Positions 23,796 through 32,586 of a DNA stretch of 64,000 bases are shown in pieces (position 1 is the first letter of the stretch; every line of letters starts with the position of its first letter). Both the position numbers and the translations under genes were made by a program. Origin of the DNA: VRUE01 sp963812335. Lineage in GTDB: Bacteria; Actinomycetota; Thermoleophilia; Solirubrobacterales; 70-9. The stretch is from the NCBI GenBank assembly GCA_963812335.1, contig CAWEUU010000004.1, forward strand, positions 434,001 to 498,000. Direction: 5' to 3'. Below the pieces are notes generated by a model. It was given only the letters and a program-made list of their open reading frames with translations. It made no database searches and had not been told where the DNA came from.

Positions 23796-24340
23796 CAGAC
23801 CCCTTTCCGCCCATAGAAGGCGACGTCGGCGGCGCCGTAGCGGCGCCGGCGCAGCGGCTCGAGCGACTCGATTCGCAGCGGCCGCCGGGCGCCGCTCTCG
23901 ACGACCGCCCTTCCGCCGGCGGCGAGAAGACTGGGCAGATGTACGTTCAGTTCCTGCGCCACGCGGTCGGCGAGTCTATACGGGGCGTCGACGAAGACGA
24001 GGTCGAATCGGTCCTCCGCAGCCTCGCCGGCGCGAGCCGCGAGCCAGCGATCGACGGGGGCGCGGACCAGCTCGGCGCGCCCGTCGAGGCCGAGCCGCTC
24101 GACGTTGCCGAGCGCCGGACGGGTGTCGCGATCGACTAGGACAGCGCCGGCGGCGCCGCGCGAGAGCGCCTCGATCGCAAGCGCCCCGGTGCCGCAGTAG
24201 AGGTCGAGGACGCGAGCGCCGCCGATCTCGCCGAGCGCCGAGAAGACCGCCTCGCGCACCCGGTCCGACGTCGGCCGCACCTTCCAGCCGCGCGGCGCGA
24301 CGAGCCGCTGCCCCTTCAGCTCTCCGGCGATCACACGCAT
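23795..24340 (-). CDS. rsmD: 16S rRNA (guanine-966-N2)-methyltransferase RsmD
   Basis: 181 residues. N-terminal MRVIAGELKGQRLVAPRG is typical; the SAM site is VLDLYCGTGALAIEALSRGA and the catalytic box reads DAPY where the family usually has DPPY. It methylates G966 in 16S rRNA. It is encoded between recG and coaD; the spacer to recG is filled by a hairpin. Confidence 0.94.
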   Translation of the reverse strand: MRVIAGELKGQRLVAPRGWKVRPTSDRVREAVFSALGEIGGARVLDLYCGTGALAIEALSRGAAGAVLVDRDTRPALGNVERLGLDGRAELVRAPVDRWLAARAGEAAEDRFDLVFVDAPYRLADRVAQELNVHLPSLLAAGGRAVVESGARRPLRIESLEPLRRRRYGAADVAFYGRKGV

Positions 24341-24353
24341 GCGGAAAACCTAT

Positions 24354-24401
24354 TCGCGTTCGCACTTTGTCCGAATTGGTCCGACAAGGGGCGAACGCGG
24401 A
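24354..24401. terminator. Long imperfect hairpin between recG and rsmD
   Basis: CGCGTTCGC (24355-24363) pairs perfectly with GCGAACGCG (24391-24399), and the inner TTGTCCGA pairs with TCCGACAA with one mismatch around the loop. No T-tract follows on the minus strand, so it may attenuate or process the recG-rsmD transcript rather than end it. Confidence 0.5.
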
Positions 24402-24403
24402 AG

Positions 24404-26569
24404 CTAGAGCGCGATCGGATCGGTGGCGCCGGCGCCGAAGCGGCGGTGGGCGGCGTCGAGCAGTGGGCCGAGCGCCGGGTCGGCCAGCGAGTCGTGGAGG
24501 CGCAGCAGCGCCAGCACCTCCTCGCGGGCCTCGACCAACAGAGGCGTGTCCTCGGGAAGCTCGGCGACAGCGAAGCGCGGCAGGCCACTCTGCCGGGTAC
24601 CCAGCACCTCGCCCTCGCCGCGCAAGGCGAGGTCGACCTCGGCGAGCTTGAAGCCGTCGCGCTCGCGCTCGACCGCCTGCAGCCGGCGCCGCGCCATCTC
24701 GCCCCCCTCTTCGGGGAAGAGCAGGCAGTGCGAGTGGTGCTCGCCGCGGCCGACGCGGCCGCGCAGCTGGTGCAGCTGCGAGACCCCGTATCGCTCCGCG
24801 CCCTCGATCGCGATCACGGTCGCGTTGGCGACGTCGATGCCGACCTCGATCACGGTCGTCGCGACGAGCACGTCGGTAGCGCCGGAAGCAAAGTCCTCCA
24901 TCGCCCTCGCCTTCTCGGCCGAGCGCATCTGGCCGTGGATCGTGCCGACCGCAAAGCCGTCGAGCTCCTCGCGGCGCAGGCGCTCGGCCTCGACCTCGGC
25001 TGCCCTGCCCTGGATCTTCTCGGACTCCGAGACCAGCGGACAGACGACGAACGCCTGCCGCCCGGCGCGCAGCTCGGCGCGGATGAACTCGTAGGCGGCG
25101 GGCCGATCGTCTTCGCCGACAAGGCGGGTCTCGACCGGTTGGCGGCCGGCGGGCAGCTCCTGCAGCGCGGTCGTGTCGAGATCGCCGTAGGCGGTCAGCG
25201 AGAGCGTCCGCGGAATCGGCGTCGCGGTCATGTGCAGAACGTGCGGCGCCATCCCCTCGACTCCCTTCGAGTCGAGGGCCCGCCGCTGCTCGACCCCGAA
25301 GCGGTGCTGCTCGTCGACAACGCAGGCCCCGAGCCGGGCGAACTCGACATCCGGCTCGAGCAACGCGTGGGTGCCCACGACCAATCCGAGCTCCCCGCTC
25401 GCCAGCCGATCGAGCGCTTCCTTGCGCCGCGCCGCTTTCGTCGCCCCGGTCAGCAACGCAAACGGCGTCGCCTCCTCGGCCAGCAACCTGCCAAGGGTCA
25501 GCGCATGTTGCTCGGCCAGCGTCTCGGTCGGCGCCATCAGCACCGCCTGGAACCCGGCTTCGAGCGCCCGCAGCATCCCGTACAGAGCAACCACCGTCTT
25601 GCCGGAACCGACCTCGCCCATCAGGAGCCGCTGCATCGGCTCACCGGCGTCCAGGTCCGCATCGATCTCATCGAACGCCGCCAGCTGGTCCCGCGTCGGC
25701 TCGAACGGCAACGAGTCAATCCAGCGCCCAACGGCCTCACCCGGCTTGCCGAGTCGTGGCGCCGGTCGCGCGGTGCGGTGCGAGCGCTTGCGGGTCGCCA
25801 GCAACGCCTGATAGAGGAACAGCTCCTCGAACGCCAGTCGCTTCCGCGCCTCCTCGACATCCTCGGGCACGCCGGGGAAATGCACGCCCTTGGTCGCATC
25901 GGCAGCGCCCGCAAGCCCCCTACGCACCCGCAGCTCCGCCGGCAAGGGCTCCAGCAGGTTCCCGACGAGCGGCATCGCCTGCTCCACCCACTGCCGAATC
26001 CTCTGCGCTTTCAACTGCTCGGTCGCCGGATGAACCGCCACCAACCGCCGCGAAGGAGAGTCAGGGTGTCCCTGACCCTCCCCAACCGCCTCGTACTCGG
26101 AGACCGTGAAGCCGCGCTTGTCCCGCGAGCCCGTCAGCAGCAGTCGGGTGCCAGCCTTGAGCTTCCGGGCCAGCCATGGCTGGTTGAACCACGTAGCTCG
26201 CAAGGTCCCCGAATCGTCGCCCACTTTCACCGTAAGGATGCTGAGCCCGCGTTTGCGAAAAGGCCGGCCTGCATCGGCCAGCACTTCGACCCGGATAGTT
26301 GCCTGGGTTCCTGGCTCGAGCGCTGCGACCTGGACGACGGTGCGATCGCGGTGGCCATGAGGGAAGCGCAGCAGCAGGTCGCCGACGGTGGCGATCCCGG
26401 CCTCGGCGGCAGCTTCACTCAGCATCGGCCCGACCCCGTCGATCGCCTGCAGCGAAGCGTCGAGCACGCTCGGGCGCGGCCAATGTACCGGCGCGTCGAG
26501 CAGCTGCGCCCGGCTCAACCCGGCGCCACCGCCGAAGGCACGCGCTACTGGGCCGCCAGCAGCCACCAC
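24404..26569 (-). CDS. recG: ATP-dependent DNA helicase RecG
   Basis: About 700 residues. The wedge/OB domain (about 50-200) is followed by helicase motifs I GEVGSGKTVVALYGML, Ia MAPTETLAEQHA, II VVDEQHRFGVEQR, III TATPIPRTLSL and VI QLRGRVGRGEHHSHC. RecG reverses stalled forks and branch-migrates Holliday junctions. The listed GTG start overlaps the upstream kinase gene by 25 nt; a TTG at 26518 before SRAQLLDAPVHWPRP is closer to the usual family start. It belongs to the fakA-recG-rsmD-coaD operon. Confidence 0.95.
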   Translation of the reverse strand: MVAAGGPVARAFGGGAGLSRAQLLDAPVHWPRPSVLDASLQAIDGVGPMLSEAAAEAGIATVGDLLLRFPHGHRDRTVVQVAALEPGTQATIRVEVLADAGRPFRKRGLSILTVKVGDDSGTLRATWFNQPWLARKLKAGTRLLLTGSRDKRGFTVSEYEAVGEGQGHPDSPSRRLVAVHPATEQLKAQRIRQWVEQAMPLVGNLLEPLPAELRVRRGLAGAADATKGVHFPGVPEDVEEARKRLAFEELFLYQALLATRKRSHRTARPAPRLGKPGEAVGRWIDSLPFEPTRDQLAAFDEIDADLDAGEPMQRLLMGEVGSGKTVVALYGMLRALEAGFQAVLMAPTETLAEQHALTLGRLLAEEATPFALLTGATKAARRKEALDRLASGELGLVVGTHALLEPDVEFARLGACVVDEQHRFGVEQRRALDSKGVEGMAPHVLHMTATPIPRTLSLTAYGDLDTTALQELPAGRQPVETRLVGEDDRPAAYEFIRAELRAGRQAFVVCPLVSESEKIQGRAAEVEAERLRREELDGFAVGTIHGQMRSAEKARAMEDFASGATDVLVATTVIEVGIDVANATVIAIEGAERYGVSQLHQLRGRVGRGEHHSHCLLFPEEGGEMARRRLQAVERERDGFKLAEVDLALRGEGEVLGTRQSGLPRFAVAELPEDTPLLVEAREEVLALLRLHDSLADPALGPLLDAAHRRFGAGATDPIAL

Positions 26570-28179
26570 CAGCTTGGCTGACCCCCCTCGTGGGTCTCGA
26601 TCTCGACTCCGTCGGGAACGTGGGTGTCGATCTCCGCAAGCGGGATCGGAGCATCCTTGCCGGCCAGCACGGTGACGATCTCGGCCTCGGCGGCAAGCCG
26701 TTCCAGGGTCGTCGCCAGGGTCGAGCCGGCGCCCCCCCAGGCAACGATCTCCTCGCCGGCGAAGCCGACCGCGTCGCCCTTGCGGAAGCGGCCCTGGGCG
26801 TCGTCACGGGCAGCGGGGGCGACGCCGCCGGAGACGATCCCCTCGAGAGCCGCGCTGAGCCGTTCGGCGTTCTCGTGCGCCGCGCCCCCTTTGTCGAGCT
26901 CGACCAGTGCCAGCAGGCCGGCCTGCTGCGAGGTCGCCGCGATCACCCTGGCCGGCTTCTCCGACAGCTCACAGGCACGCTCGGCGGCCATGATCACGTT
27001 CGAGGAGCTGGGTAGGACGAGGACTTCCTCAGCCGGCACCTCGTGGATCCCGGCCAACAGCTCGTAGGTCGATGGGTTGAGCGTCTCGCCGCCGGGCACG
27101 ACGTGTGCGCCGAGCTCGGCGAAGAGCTGCTCCAGGCCCTCGCCGGCGGCAACCGCCAGCACCCCCGTGCGCCCGCCCTGCAGCCGCGCCTGTCGCTCCG
27201 CGATCTGCTCGCGCATGTCGGCAACGTCGAGGTTGGTGACCTCACCGGCGCCCTCGAACAGCGCCACCGCGCTTTCCGGCTCGTCGGTGTGGACGTGGAC
27301 CTTGAGCGTCGCCTCGTCGCCGACAACGAGCACCGAGTCGCCAAGGCCCTCAAGCCGGGGCAGGAAGTCGCGCGAGTCGAGTCCCGAGCCGGAGACTATG
27401 AAGTTGGTGCAGTAGCGGTAGCGGCTGTCCTCGTGGTGCGGCCGGCTGAGCGGCGGCGGCGCGTCGTGGTGGGAGATCTCCGGCACCGCCGCGTCGTCAC
27501 CACGCAGCCCGGCGACGACGCCGGCGAGGATCAGCACCAGCCCGTAGCCGCCGGCGTCGACGACGCCGGACTGGCGCAGCACGTCGAGCTGCTCGGGGGT
27601 GCGCTCGACCGCGCTCTGCCCATCGGCGATCGCCTGCTCGAGCACCTCCGCGAGGACCGTGTCCTGCTGCTCCTTGCTGACTCCTTTGTCGAGCCGCTGC
27701 TTCCCCGCCTCGAGGTGGGCGAGTTGGCGGGCGATCGAGTGCGCCATCTCGCGAAAGACGGTCAGCATCGTCCCCTCGGCCGGGTCGCGGACAGAGGCGT
27801 AGGCCGCATCGGCGGCGCTGGCGAAGGCGGAGGCGACGAGCACCGGGTCGACCAGCTCGCCGGGTCGGCTGGCGAGCTCCTCGGCGGCGCCGCGGACGAT
27901 CTGACTGAGGATCACGCCGGAGTTGCCGCGCGCGCCCATCAACGCCGCCCGGGCGAGGGCCTGAACCAGCTCGGTGCGGCCGACCTCATCGACGTCCTGC
28001 CCGTCGAGCCGGTCGAGCTCCTCCATCACCGCGCGCATCGTCATCGCCATGTTGTCGCCGGTGTCGCCGTCGGCGACCGGGAAGACATTGAGGTCGTTGA
28101 CCTCCTGGCGACGCTCGTCCAGGTGGGCGTAGGCAGAGGTGATTACGCGCTTGAAGCGCGCGATCGAGGGGTCGGACAT
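26545..28179 (-). CDS. fakA: DAK2/FakA-like kinase
   Basis: 544 residues from MSDPSIARFK. The N-terminal DhaL domain has the metal-binding NVFPVADGDTGDNM and MGARGNSGVILSQI. A middle domain with a conserved cysteine (YRYCTNFIV) and a C-terminal DegV-like domain follow. The family includes staphylococcal FakA (YloV), which phosphorylates fatty acids bound to FakB; no FakB is in the window, so substrate is inferred. The ATG at 28177-28179 has TAGATT 7 nt upstream. It precedes recG, as in many Gram-positive genomes. Confidence 0.88.
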   Translation of the reverse strand: MSDPSIARFKRVITSAYAHLDERRQEVNDLNVFPVADGDTGDNMAMTMRAVMEELDRLDGQDVDEVGRTELVQALARAALMGARGNSGVILSQIVRGAAEELASRPGELVDPVLVASAFASAADAAYASVRDPAEGTMLTVFREMAHSIARQLAHLEAGKQRLDKGVSKEQQDTVLAEVLEQAIADGQSAVERTPEQLDVLRQSGVVDAGGYGLVLILAGVVAGLRGDDAAVPEISHHDAPPPLSRPHHEDSRYRYCTNFIVSGSGLDSRDFLPRLEGLGDSVLVVGDEATLKVHVHTDEPESAVALFEGAGEVTNLDVADMREQIAERQARLQGGRTGVLAVAAGEGLEQLFAELGAHVVPGGETLNPSTYELLAGIHEVPAEEVLVLPSSSNVIMAAERACELSEKPARVIAATSQQAGLLALVELDKGGAAHENAERLSAALEGIVSGGVAPAARDDAQGRFRKGDAVGFAGEEIVAWGGAGSTLATTLERLAAEAEIVTVLAGKDAPIPLAEIDTHVPDGVEIETHEGGQPSWWWLLAAQ

Positions 28180-28186
28180 CGGACGA

Positions 28187-28192
28187 AATCTA
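28187..28192 (-). promoter_or_regulatory. Putative -10 hexamer of the FakA-like gene
   Basis: TAGATT, in the context GGCTAGATT, ends 7 nt before the ATG, at the same position and with the same flank as the ilvD box. Confidence 0.5.
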
Positions 28193-28234
28193 GCCGCCAT
28201 CAGCGGACGTGAGGCGAAGGGAACCTACGTTCGC

Positions 28235-28240
28235 TACCGT
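28235..28240 (+). promoter_or_regulatory. Putative -10 hexamer of the MMPL gene
   Basis: TACCGT ends 9 nt before the ATG at 28250. It shares the 70-nt divergent spacer with the FakA-like promoter. Confidence 0.4.
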
Positions 28241-28249
28241 GCGGCGCCG

Positions 28250-30442
28250 ATGCGACGCTTCGCCATCTGGTGTACAGGCCACCGTAAGACCGTGATCCTC
28301 GCCTGGATCGCCGCCCTGATCGGGGTCGGGATGATCTCCAGCTCGGTCGGCGCCGACTTCTCCGAAGACTTCAAGCTGCCCGCCTCGGACTCCCAGCAGG
28401 CGTTCGACCTGCTCGAAGAGAAGTTCCCGGCGCAGTCGGGCGAAACCGCGACTGTCGTCTACAGAGCCTCGGACGGAGTCGAGGGCGCCACCGTGCGGGG
28501 CACGATGGAGGGCATCTTCACCCACGTCGAAGCGGTCCCGCATGTAGGTGAAGTGGTCAGCCCGTATGGGCCCGAGGGCGCCGCCGAGATCAGCGAAGAC
28601 GGCAGAATCGCCTACGCCACCGTGCAGTTCGACCAGGCGCTCGAAGACCTCGACCTCAAGAACGTCGAACGGGTGATGGACATCGCCCTCGGTGCCTCCG
28701 TTGACGGGCTGCAGGTCGAGGTCGGCGGCCAGCCGATCGAGGAAGTGCGGGCCGAAGACGAAGGCGGCGACGTCTCGTTCGCGATCGGGCTGATGGCGGC
28801 GGTCGTCGTGCTGCTGCTCACCTTCGGCTCGCTGGTCGCGATGGGGCTGCCGATCATCAGCGCCCTGTTCGCGCTCGGCGTCGGCCTCGGCCTGGTCACG
28901 CTCGGCACCCACGTATTCCCCACCGCGAACTTCGCCCCGCAGCTCGCGGCGATGATCGGCCTCGGCGTCGGTATCGATTACGCCCTGTTCATCCTCACCC
29001 GCTTCCGCAACGGCCTCGACGAGGGCCTGGAGCCACGCGACGCGGCGATCGCCGGGATCGACACCGCCGGGCGCGCCGTGCTCTTTGCCGGGCTGACCGT
29101 GATTATCGCCCTGATGGGGATGCTGCTGCTCGGGCTCAGCTTCCTCTACGGCGTGGCGATGGCGGCTGCCTTTGCCGTGCTGATGACGATGATCGCGGCG
29201 CTGACGCTGCTGCCGGCGCTGCTGACGATCGCCGGCCGCCGTGTCGACCGGCTTCGCATCCCCTTTCTCGGCGAACGGCGGGCCTCGACCGCCGAAGACA
29301 CGCGCTGGTTCCGCTGGAGCCGTGAGATCCAGCGCCGGCCGGTGCTCTCGGCAGCGCTCTCCGGCGGCCTGCTGTTGCTGCTCTGCGTGCCGACGCTCTC
29401 GCTGCGACTCGGCTCCAACGACGCCGGCACCGATCCGGCGGGGACGACGACGCGCGAAGCCTACGACCTGCTCGCCGATGGATTCGGGCCCGGCTTCAAC
29501 GGCCCATTTCAGATCGTGGCAGCGCTGCCGGCCACCGGCAAGGACGCCGCGCTGACCGGGCTGCGCCGGGAGTTGGAGGGCGAAGAAGGGGTTGCCGCGA
29601 CGACCCCGGTCGCGCTCAACCCGGCCGGGAACACCGGCGTCTTCCAGCTCTACCCCACGACCTCGCCGCAGAGCGAGGCGACGACCGAGCTGCTCGACCA
29701 CATCCGCGATGAGGTGATCCCGCCGCTCGAGCAGCGCACCGGCGCCCAGGTCCACGTCGGTGGCATCACCGCGATCTTCGAGGACTTCGGCACGGCGATC
29801 GCCGAGAAGCTGCCGCTCTTCATCGGCGTGGTTGTGCTGCTGTCCGCGCTCCTGCTGATGACCGTCTTCCGCTCCGTGCTGGTGCCGCTGAAGGCGATCT
29901 GCATGAACCTGCTCAGCATCGGCGCCGCCTTCGGGCTGATCGTCGCCGTCTTCCAGTGGGGCTGGGGCGCGAGCCTTATCGGCGTCGACAGCACCGGCCC
30001 GATCATCTCCTTTTTCCCGATCTTCCTCTTCGCGATCATCTTCGGCCTCTCAATGGACTACGAGGTCTTCCTGATGTCGCGGATCCACGAGGAGTGGGAG
30101 CGCAAGCACGACGCGATGCTCGCCGTCACCCGCGGCCTCGCCCTGACCGGCCGCGTGATCACCGCGGCGGCGGCGATCATGTGCACCGTCTTCGCCTCCT
30201 TCATGATCGGCGAAGACCGGATCATCAAACTCTTCGGCCTCGGCCTCGCCGCCGCGATCCTGATCGACGCGGTGGTCATCCGCACAGTCCTCGTCCCCGC
30301 CCTGATGCAGCTCTTCGGCGAGCGCGCCTGGTGGCTGCCGAGCTGGCTCGACCGCATCCTCCCCCGCATCCACGTCGAGCCCGACGAGGGCGACCCCGCC
30401 CCGACCGGGGAGCACCCGGTGGTTGTCGCGAAGTCCAGCTGA
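28250..30442 (+). CDS. MMPL-family RND transporter
   Basis: 730 residues with the MMPL architecture: one membrane segment at about 15-35, a periplasmic-type porter domain, six segments, then the arrangement repeated. Transmembrane Asp-Tyr pairs expected for proton relay appear in GLGVGIDYALFILTRFRNG and in GLSMDYEVFLMSRIHEEW. Actinobacterial relatives export lipids or lipid precursors to the envelope. No accessory gene is adjacent, and no long C-terminal domain is present. Upstream in-frame starts overlap the divergent kinase gene and are unlikely. It ends at a three-stem palindrome shared with rpmB. Confidence 0.9.
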   Translation: MRRFAIWCTGHRKTVILAWIAALIGVGMISSSVGADFSEDFKLPASDSQQAFDLLEEKFPAQSGETATVVYRASDGVEGATVRGTMEGIFTHVEAVPHVGEVVSPYGPEGAAEISEDGRIAYATVQFDQALEDLDLKNVERVMDIALGASVDGLQVEVGGQPIEEVRAEDEGGDVSFAIGLMAAVVVLLLTFGSLVAMGLPIISALFALGVGLGLVTLGTHVFPTANFAPQLAAMIGLGVGIDYALFILTRFRNGLDEGLEPRDAAIAGIDTAGRAVLFAGLTVIIALMGMLLLGLSFLYGVAMAAAFAVLMTMIAALTLLPALLTIAGRRVDRLRIPFLGERRASTAEDTRWFRWSREIQRRPVLSAALSGGLLLLLCVPTLSLRLGSNDAGTDPAGTTTREAYDLLADGFGPGFNGPFQIVAALPATGKDAALTGLRRELEGEEGVAATTPVALNPAGNTGVFQLYPTTSPQSEATTELLDHIRDEVIPPLEQRTGAQVHVGGITAIFEDFGTAIAEKLPLFIGVVVLLSALLLMTVFRSVLVPLKAICMNLLSIGAAFGLIVAVFQWGWGASLIGVDSTGPIISFFPIFLFAIIFGLSMDYEVFLMSRIHEEWERKHDAMLAVTRGLALTGRVITAAAAIMCTVFASFMIGEDRIIKLFGLGLAAAILIDAVVIRTVLVPALMQLFGERAWWLPSWLDRILPRIHVEPDEGDPAPTGEHPVVVAKSS

Positions 30443-30450
30443 ATCAGGTT

Positions 30451-30556
30451 CCTGAGGTCGTAGGACCAAGCGAGGGTGTGGTGGCGGCGGTGCGACAGTG
30501 CTCCGCACGGCGCGGAGCCGACGGCGCGCCCTCGCGACGCGTCCTACGACCTCAGG
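30451..30556. terminator. Three-stem palindrome between convergent MMPL and rpmB genes
   Basis: CCTGAGGTCGTAGGAC (30451-30466) and GTCCTACGACCTCAGG (30541-30556) are perfect 16-bp arms. Inside lie GCGAGGG (30470-30476) with CCCTCGC (30529-30535) and GCTCCGC (30500-30506) with GCGGAGC (30512-30518). The right arm contains the rpmB stop. It is probably a bidirectional transcription barrier. Confidence 0.65.
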
Positions 30557-30743
30557 CGGCCTTGGTGACCTTGTTGGCCTTGAGGCAGCGCGTACAGACG
30601 TAGGTGCGCAGCTTGCGGCCCTGCTCTTCGATCCGCACCTTCTGCAGGTTCGGGTCAAAGCGCCGCTTGGTCGCGACCATCGAGTGGCTGCGGGACTGGC
30701 CGAACGCCGGTCCCTTGCCGCAGCTGTGGCATACCTTGGCCAT
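30552..30743 (-). CDS. rpmB: Ribosomal protein L28
   Basis: 63 residues, with the zinc-binding CHSC and CTRC pairs of the C+ form and the L28 core SMVATKRRFDPNLQKV. Its own TACTAT hexamer lies 10 nt before the ATG. In many Gram-positives rpmB neighbours the FakA/DAK gene; here the MMPL gene stands between them. Confidence 0.97.
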   Translation of the reverse strand: MAKVCHSCGKGPAFGQSRSHSMVATKRRFDPNLQKVRIEEQGRKLRTYVCTRCLKANKVTKAA

Positions 30744-30753
30744 CGGGTCGTGG

Positions 30754-30759
30754 ATAGTA
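30754..30759 (-). promoter_or_regulatory. Putative -10 hexamer of rpmB
   Basis: TACTAT on the minus strand, 10 nt before the rpmB ATG, in the 33-nt gap after ribH. Confidence 0.45.
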
Positions 30760-30776
30760 GCCGTTCGCGGCGGCCT

Positions 30777-31268
30777 TCAGGCGAGCTGGCGCTGCAGCAG
30801 CGCCATCCGGGCGACGGTCAGAGCGGCGTTGCGGCCCTGGTCGCGCTTGCCTCCGCCGGCCCGCTCGAGCGCTTGCTCCATCGTGTCACAGGTGATCACG
30901 CCGAAGGCGCAGGGGACGCCGGTGGCGAGCTGGACGTCCTGGATGCCGCGGGCAGCCTCAGCGCAGACGAAGTCGTAGTGGTCGGTCTCGCCGCGGATCA
31001 CGACGCCGAGACAGGCGACACCGGCGAAGTCGCCGCTCTCGGCGTGCAGCTTGGCGGCGTAGGGCAGCTCGTAGGCGCCGGGGACCGAGGCGTGGCGAAC
31101 CGAGGTCGCCGGGACTCCCGCCAGCTCGAAGCCCTCGTTGGCGCCGCGCAGCAGGCGCTGCGCGAGGTCCTCGTAGAAGCGACCGACGCAGACCGCGAAG
31201 CCGAGGGTGGAGAGGATCGAGCGCTCGGCGTCATCGAAGCTCTCGAGGAAGGCCCCGGGCTCAGCCAT
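30777..31268 (-). CDS. ribH: 6,7-dimethyl-8-ribityllumazine synthase
   Basis: 163 residues. RibH condenses the ribityl pyrimidine with dihydroxybutanone phosphate, the step before riboflavin. Motifs are VPGAYELPYAAK, CLGVVIRGETDHYDFVC and PCAFGVITCDTMEQALERAGG. The ATG overlaps the ribBA stop by 8 nt, in the order ribD-ribE-ribBA-ribH. Confidence 0.97.
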   Translation of the reverse strand: MAEPGAFLESFDDAERSILSTLGFAVCVGRFYEDLAQRLLRGANEGFELAGVPATSVRHASVPGAYELPYAAKLHAESGDFAGVACLGVVIRGETDHYDFVCAEAARGIQDVQLATGVPCAFGVITCDTMEQALERAGGGKRDQGRNAALTVARMALLQRQLA

Positions 31269-32586
31269 CCGCCGACCCGTTCCCGCCGGCGGCGTCGCGC
31301 TCCTCCTCGTCGTGGATCATCTCCTCGTCGAACGCGAGCCCCTGGTGGTGCAGCGAGTGGCCCATCTTGTCGCGCTTGGCCCGCAGGTACGCCTCGTTGT
31401 GGGCGTTGGGCGAGGATTCGATCGGCACCTGCTCGCTCACGGAGAGCCCGTAGCCCTCGAGGCCGACGATCTTTTTCGGATTGTTGGTGAGGATGCGGAT
31501 GCTGGTCAGGCCGAGATCGCCGAGGATCTGGGCGCCGATCCCGTAGTCGCGCAGGTCAGCGGGCAGGCCGAGCTTGAGGTTGGCCTCGACCGTGTCCGCT
31601 CCCTCCTCCTGCAGCTTGTAGGCGCGCAGCTTGTTGAGCAGGCCGATCCCGCGGCCCTCCTGGGAGAGGTAGAGCAGGACCCCCTGCCCCTCCTGCTCGA
31701 TCATCGCCAGCGCCGAGGTGAGCTGCTCACCGCAGTCGCAGCGCATGCTGTGGAAGACGTCGCCGGTGAGGCACTCGCTGTGTACGCGGACGAGCACGTC
31801 CTCGGCCCCGTCGACCTCGCCCTTGACCATCGCCACGTGGTGTTTGTCGTCGACCAGCGAGCGATAGCCGACTGCGGTGAACTCACCGAAGGCGGTCGGC
31901 AGGCCGGTGTCGACGACGCGTTCGACCAGCTTCTCGGTGCGCCGCCGGTAGGCGACCAGGTCGGCAACGGTGATCATCTTGAGGTCGTGCTTTCCGCAGT
32001 ATGGGATCAGGTCGGGGACGCGCGCCATCGTGCCGTCGTCGTTCATCACCTCGCAGATAGCGCCGGCCGGGATCAGGCCGGCGAGCCGGGCCAGGTCGAC
32101 GCTCGCCTCGGTGTGACCGGTGCGCTCCAGCACACCGCCGTCTTTGGCGCGCAGCGGGAACATGTGGCCGGGGACGACGATGTCGCGCGGACCCGAACCG
32201 GGGTCGATCGCGACCTGGATCGTGTGCGCCCGGTCGTGTGCGGAGATCCCCGTGCTGACCCCCCCGGCGGCCTCGATCGTGACCGTGAAGGCGGTCTGCA
32301 GCGGCGCCTCGTTCTTCGCCGCCATCAGGTTTAGGCCGAGCCGCTCGCAGCGCTCCGCGGTCAGCGCCAGGCAGATCAGGCCGCGCGCCTCCTTGGCCAT
32401 GAAATTGACCGCCTCGGGCGTGGCGAACTGCGCCGCCATCACCAGGTCGCCCTCGTTCTCGCGGTCCTCGCCGTCGACGACGACGACCATGCGACCGCGG
32501 CGGATCTCCTCGATCGCCTCCTCAATCGTCGCGAACGGGCTCTCGCCCGCCGCCTGGTCCGACTCGTGTCTCTGCGCTTCAGTCAT
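31261..32586 (-). CDS. ribBA: Bifunctional DHBP synthase / GTP cyclohydrolase II
   Basis: 441 residues. The RibB half (about 20-215) has DGEDRENEGDLVMAA and GHTEASVDLARLAG; the RibA half (about 220-420) has the zinc ligands in CLTGDVFHSMRCDCGEQL and the GRGIGLLNKLRAYKLQ loop. Together they supply both riboflavin precursors, from ribulose 5-phosphate and GTP. The ATG at 32584-32586 overlaps ribE by 8 nt. A C-terminal Glu/Asp-rich tail of about 25 residues is extra. Confidence 0.97.
   Translation of the reverse strand: MTEAQRHESDQAAGESPFATIEEAIEEIRRGRMVVVVDGEDRENEGDLVMAAQFATPEAVNFMAKEARGLICLALTAERCERLGLNLMAAKNEAPLQTAFTVTIEAAGGVSTGISAHDRAHTIQVAIDPGSGPRDIVVPGHMFPLRAKDGGVLERTGHTEASVDLARLAGLIPAGAICEVMNDDGTMARVPDLIPYCGKHDLKMITVADLVAYRRRTEKLVERVVDTGLPTAFGEFTAVGYRSLVDDKHHVAMVKGEVDGAEDVLVRVHSECLTGDVFHSMRCDCGEQLTSALAMIEQEGQGVLLYLSQEGRGIGLLNKLRAYKLQEEGADTVEANLKLGLPADLRDYGIGAQILGDLGLTSIRILTNNPKKIVGLEGYGLSVSEQVPIESSPNAHNEAYLRAKRDKMGHSLHHQGLAFDEEMIHDEEERDAAGGNGSADG

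Noticed and set aside
23795..24340. Loss of function in RsmD because DPPY reads DAPY
   Set aside because: The first proline of this motif varies in active N2-guanine methyltransferases, and all other motifs are intact.
24446..26581. Long open frame of about 700 codons antisense to recG (similar ones lie antisense to ilvD, smc, plsX and the antiporter)
   Set aside because: Low-complexity Arg/Gly/Ala/His composition without motifs, and the opposite strand carries a clear helicase. Such frames are expected where the third codon position is nearly always G or C.
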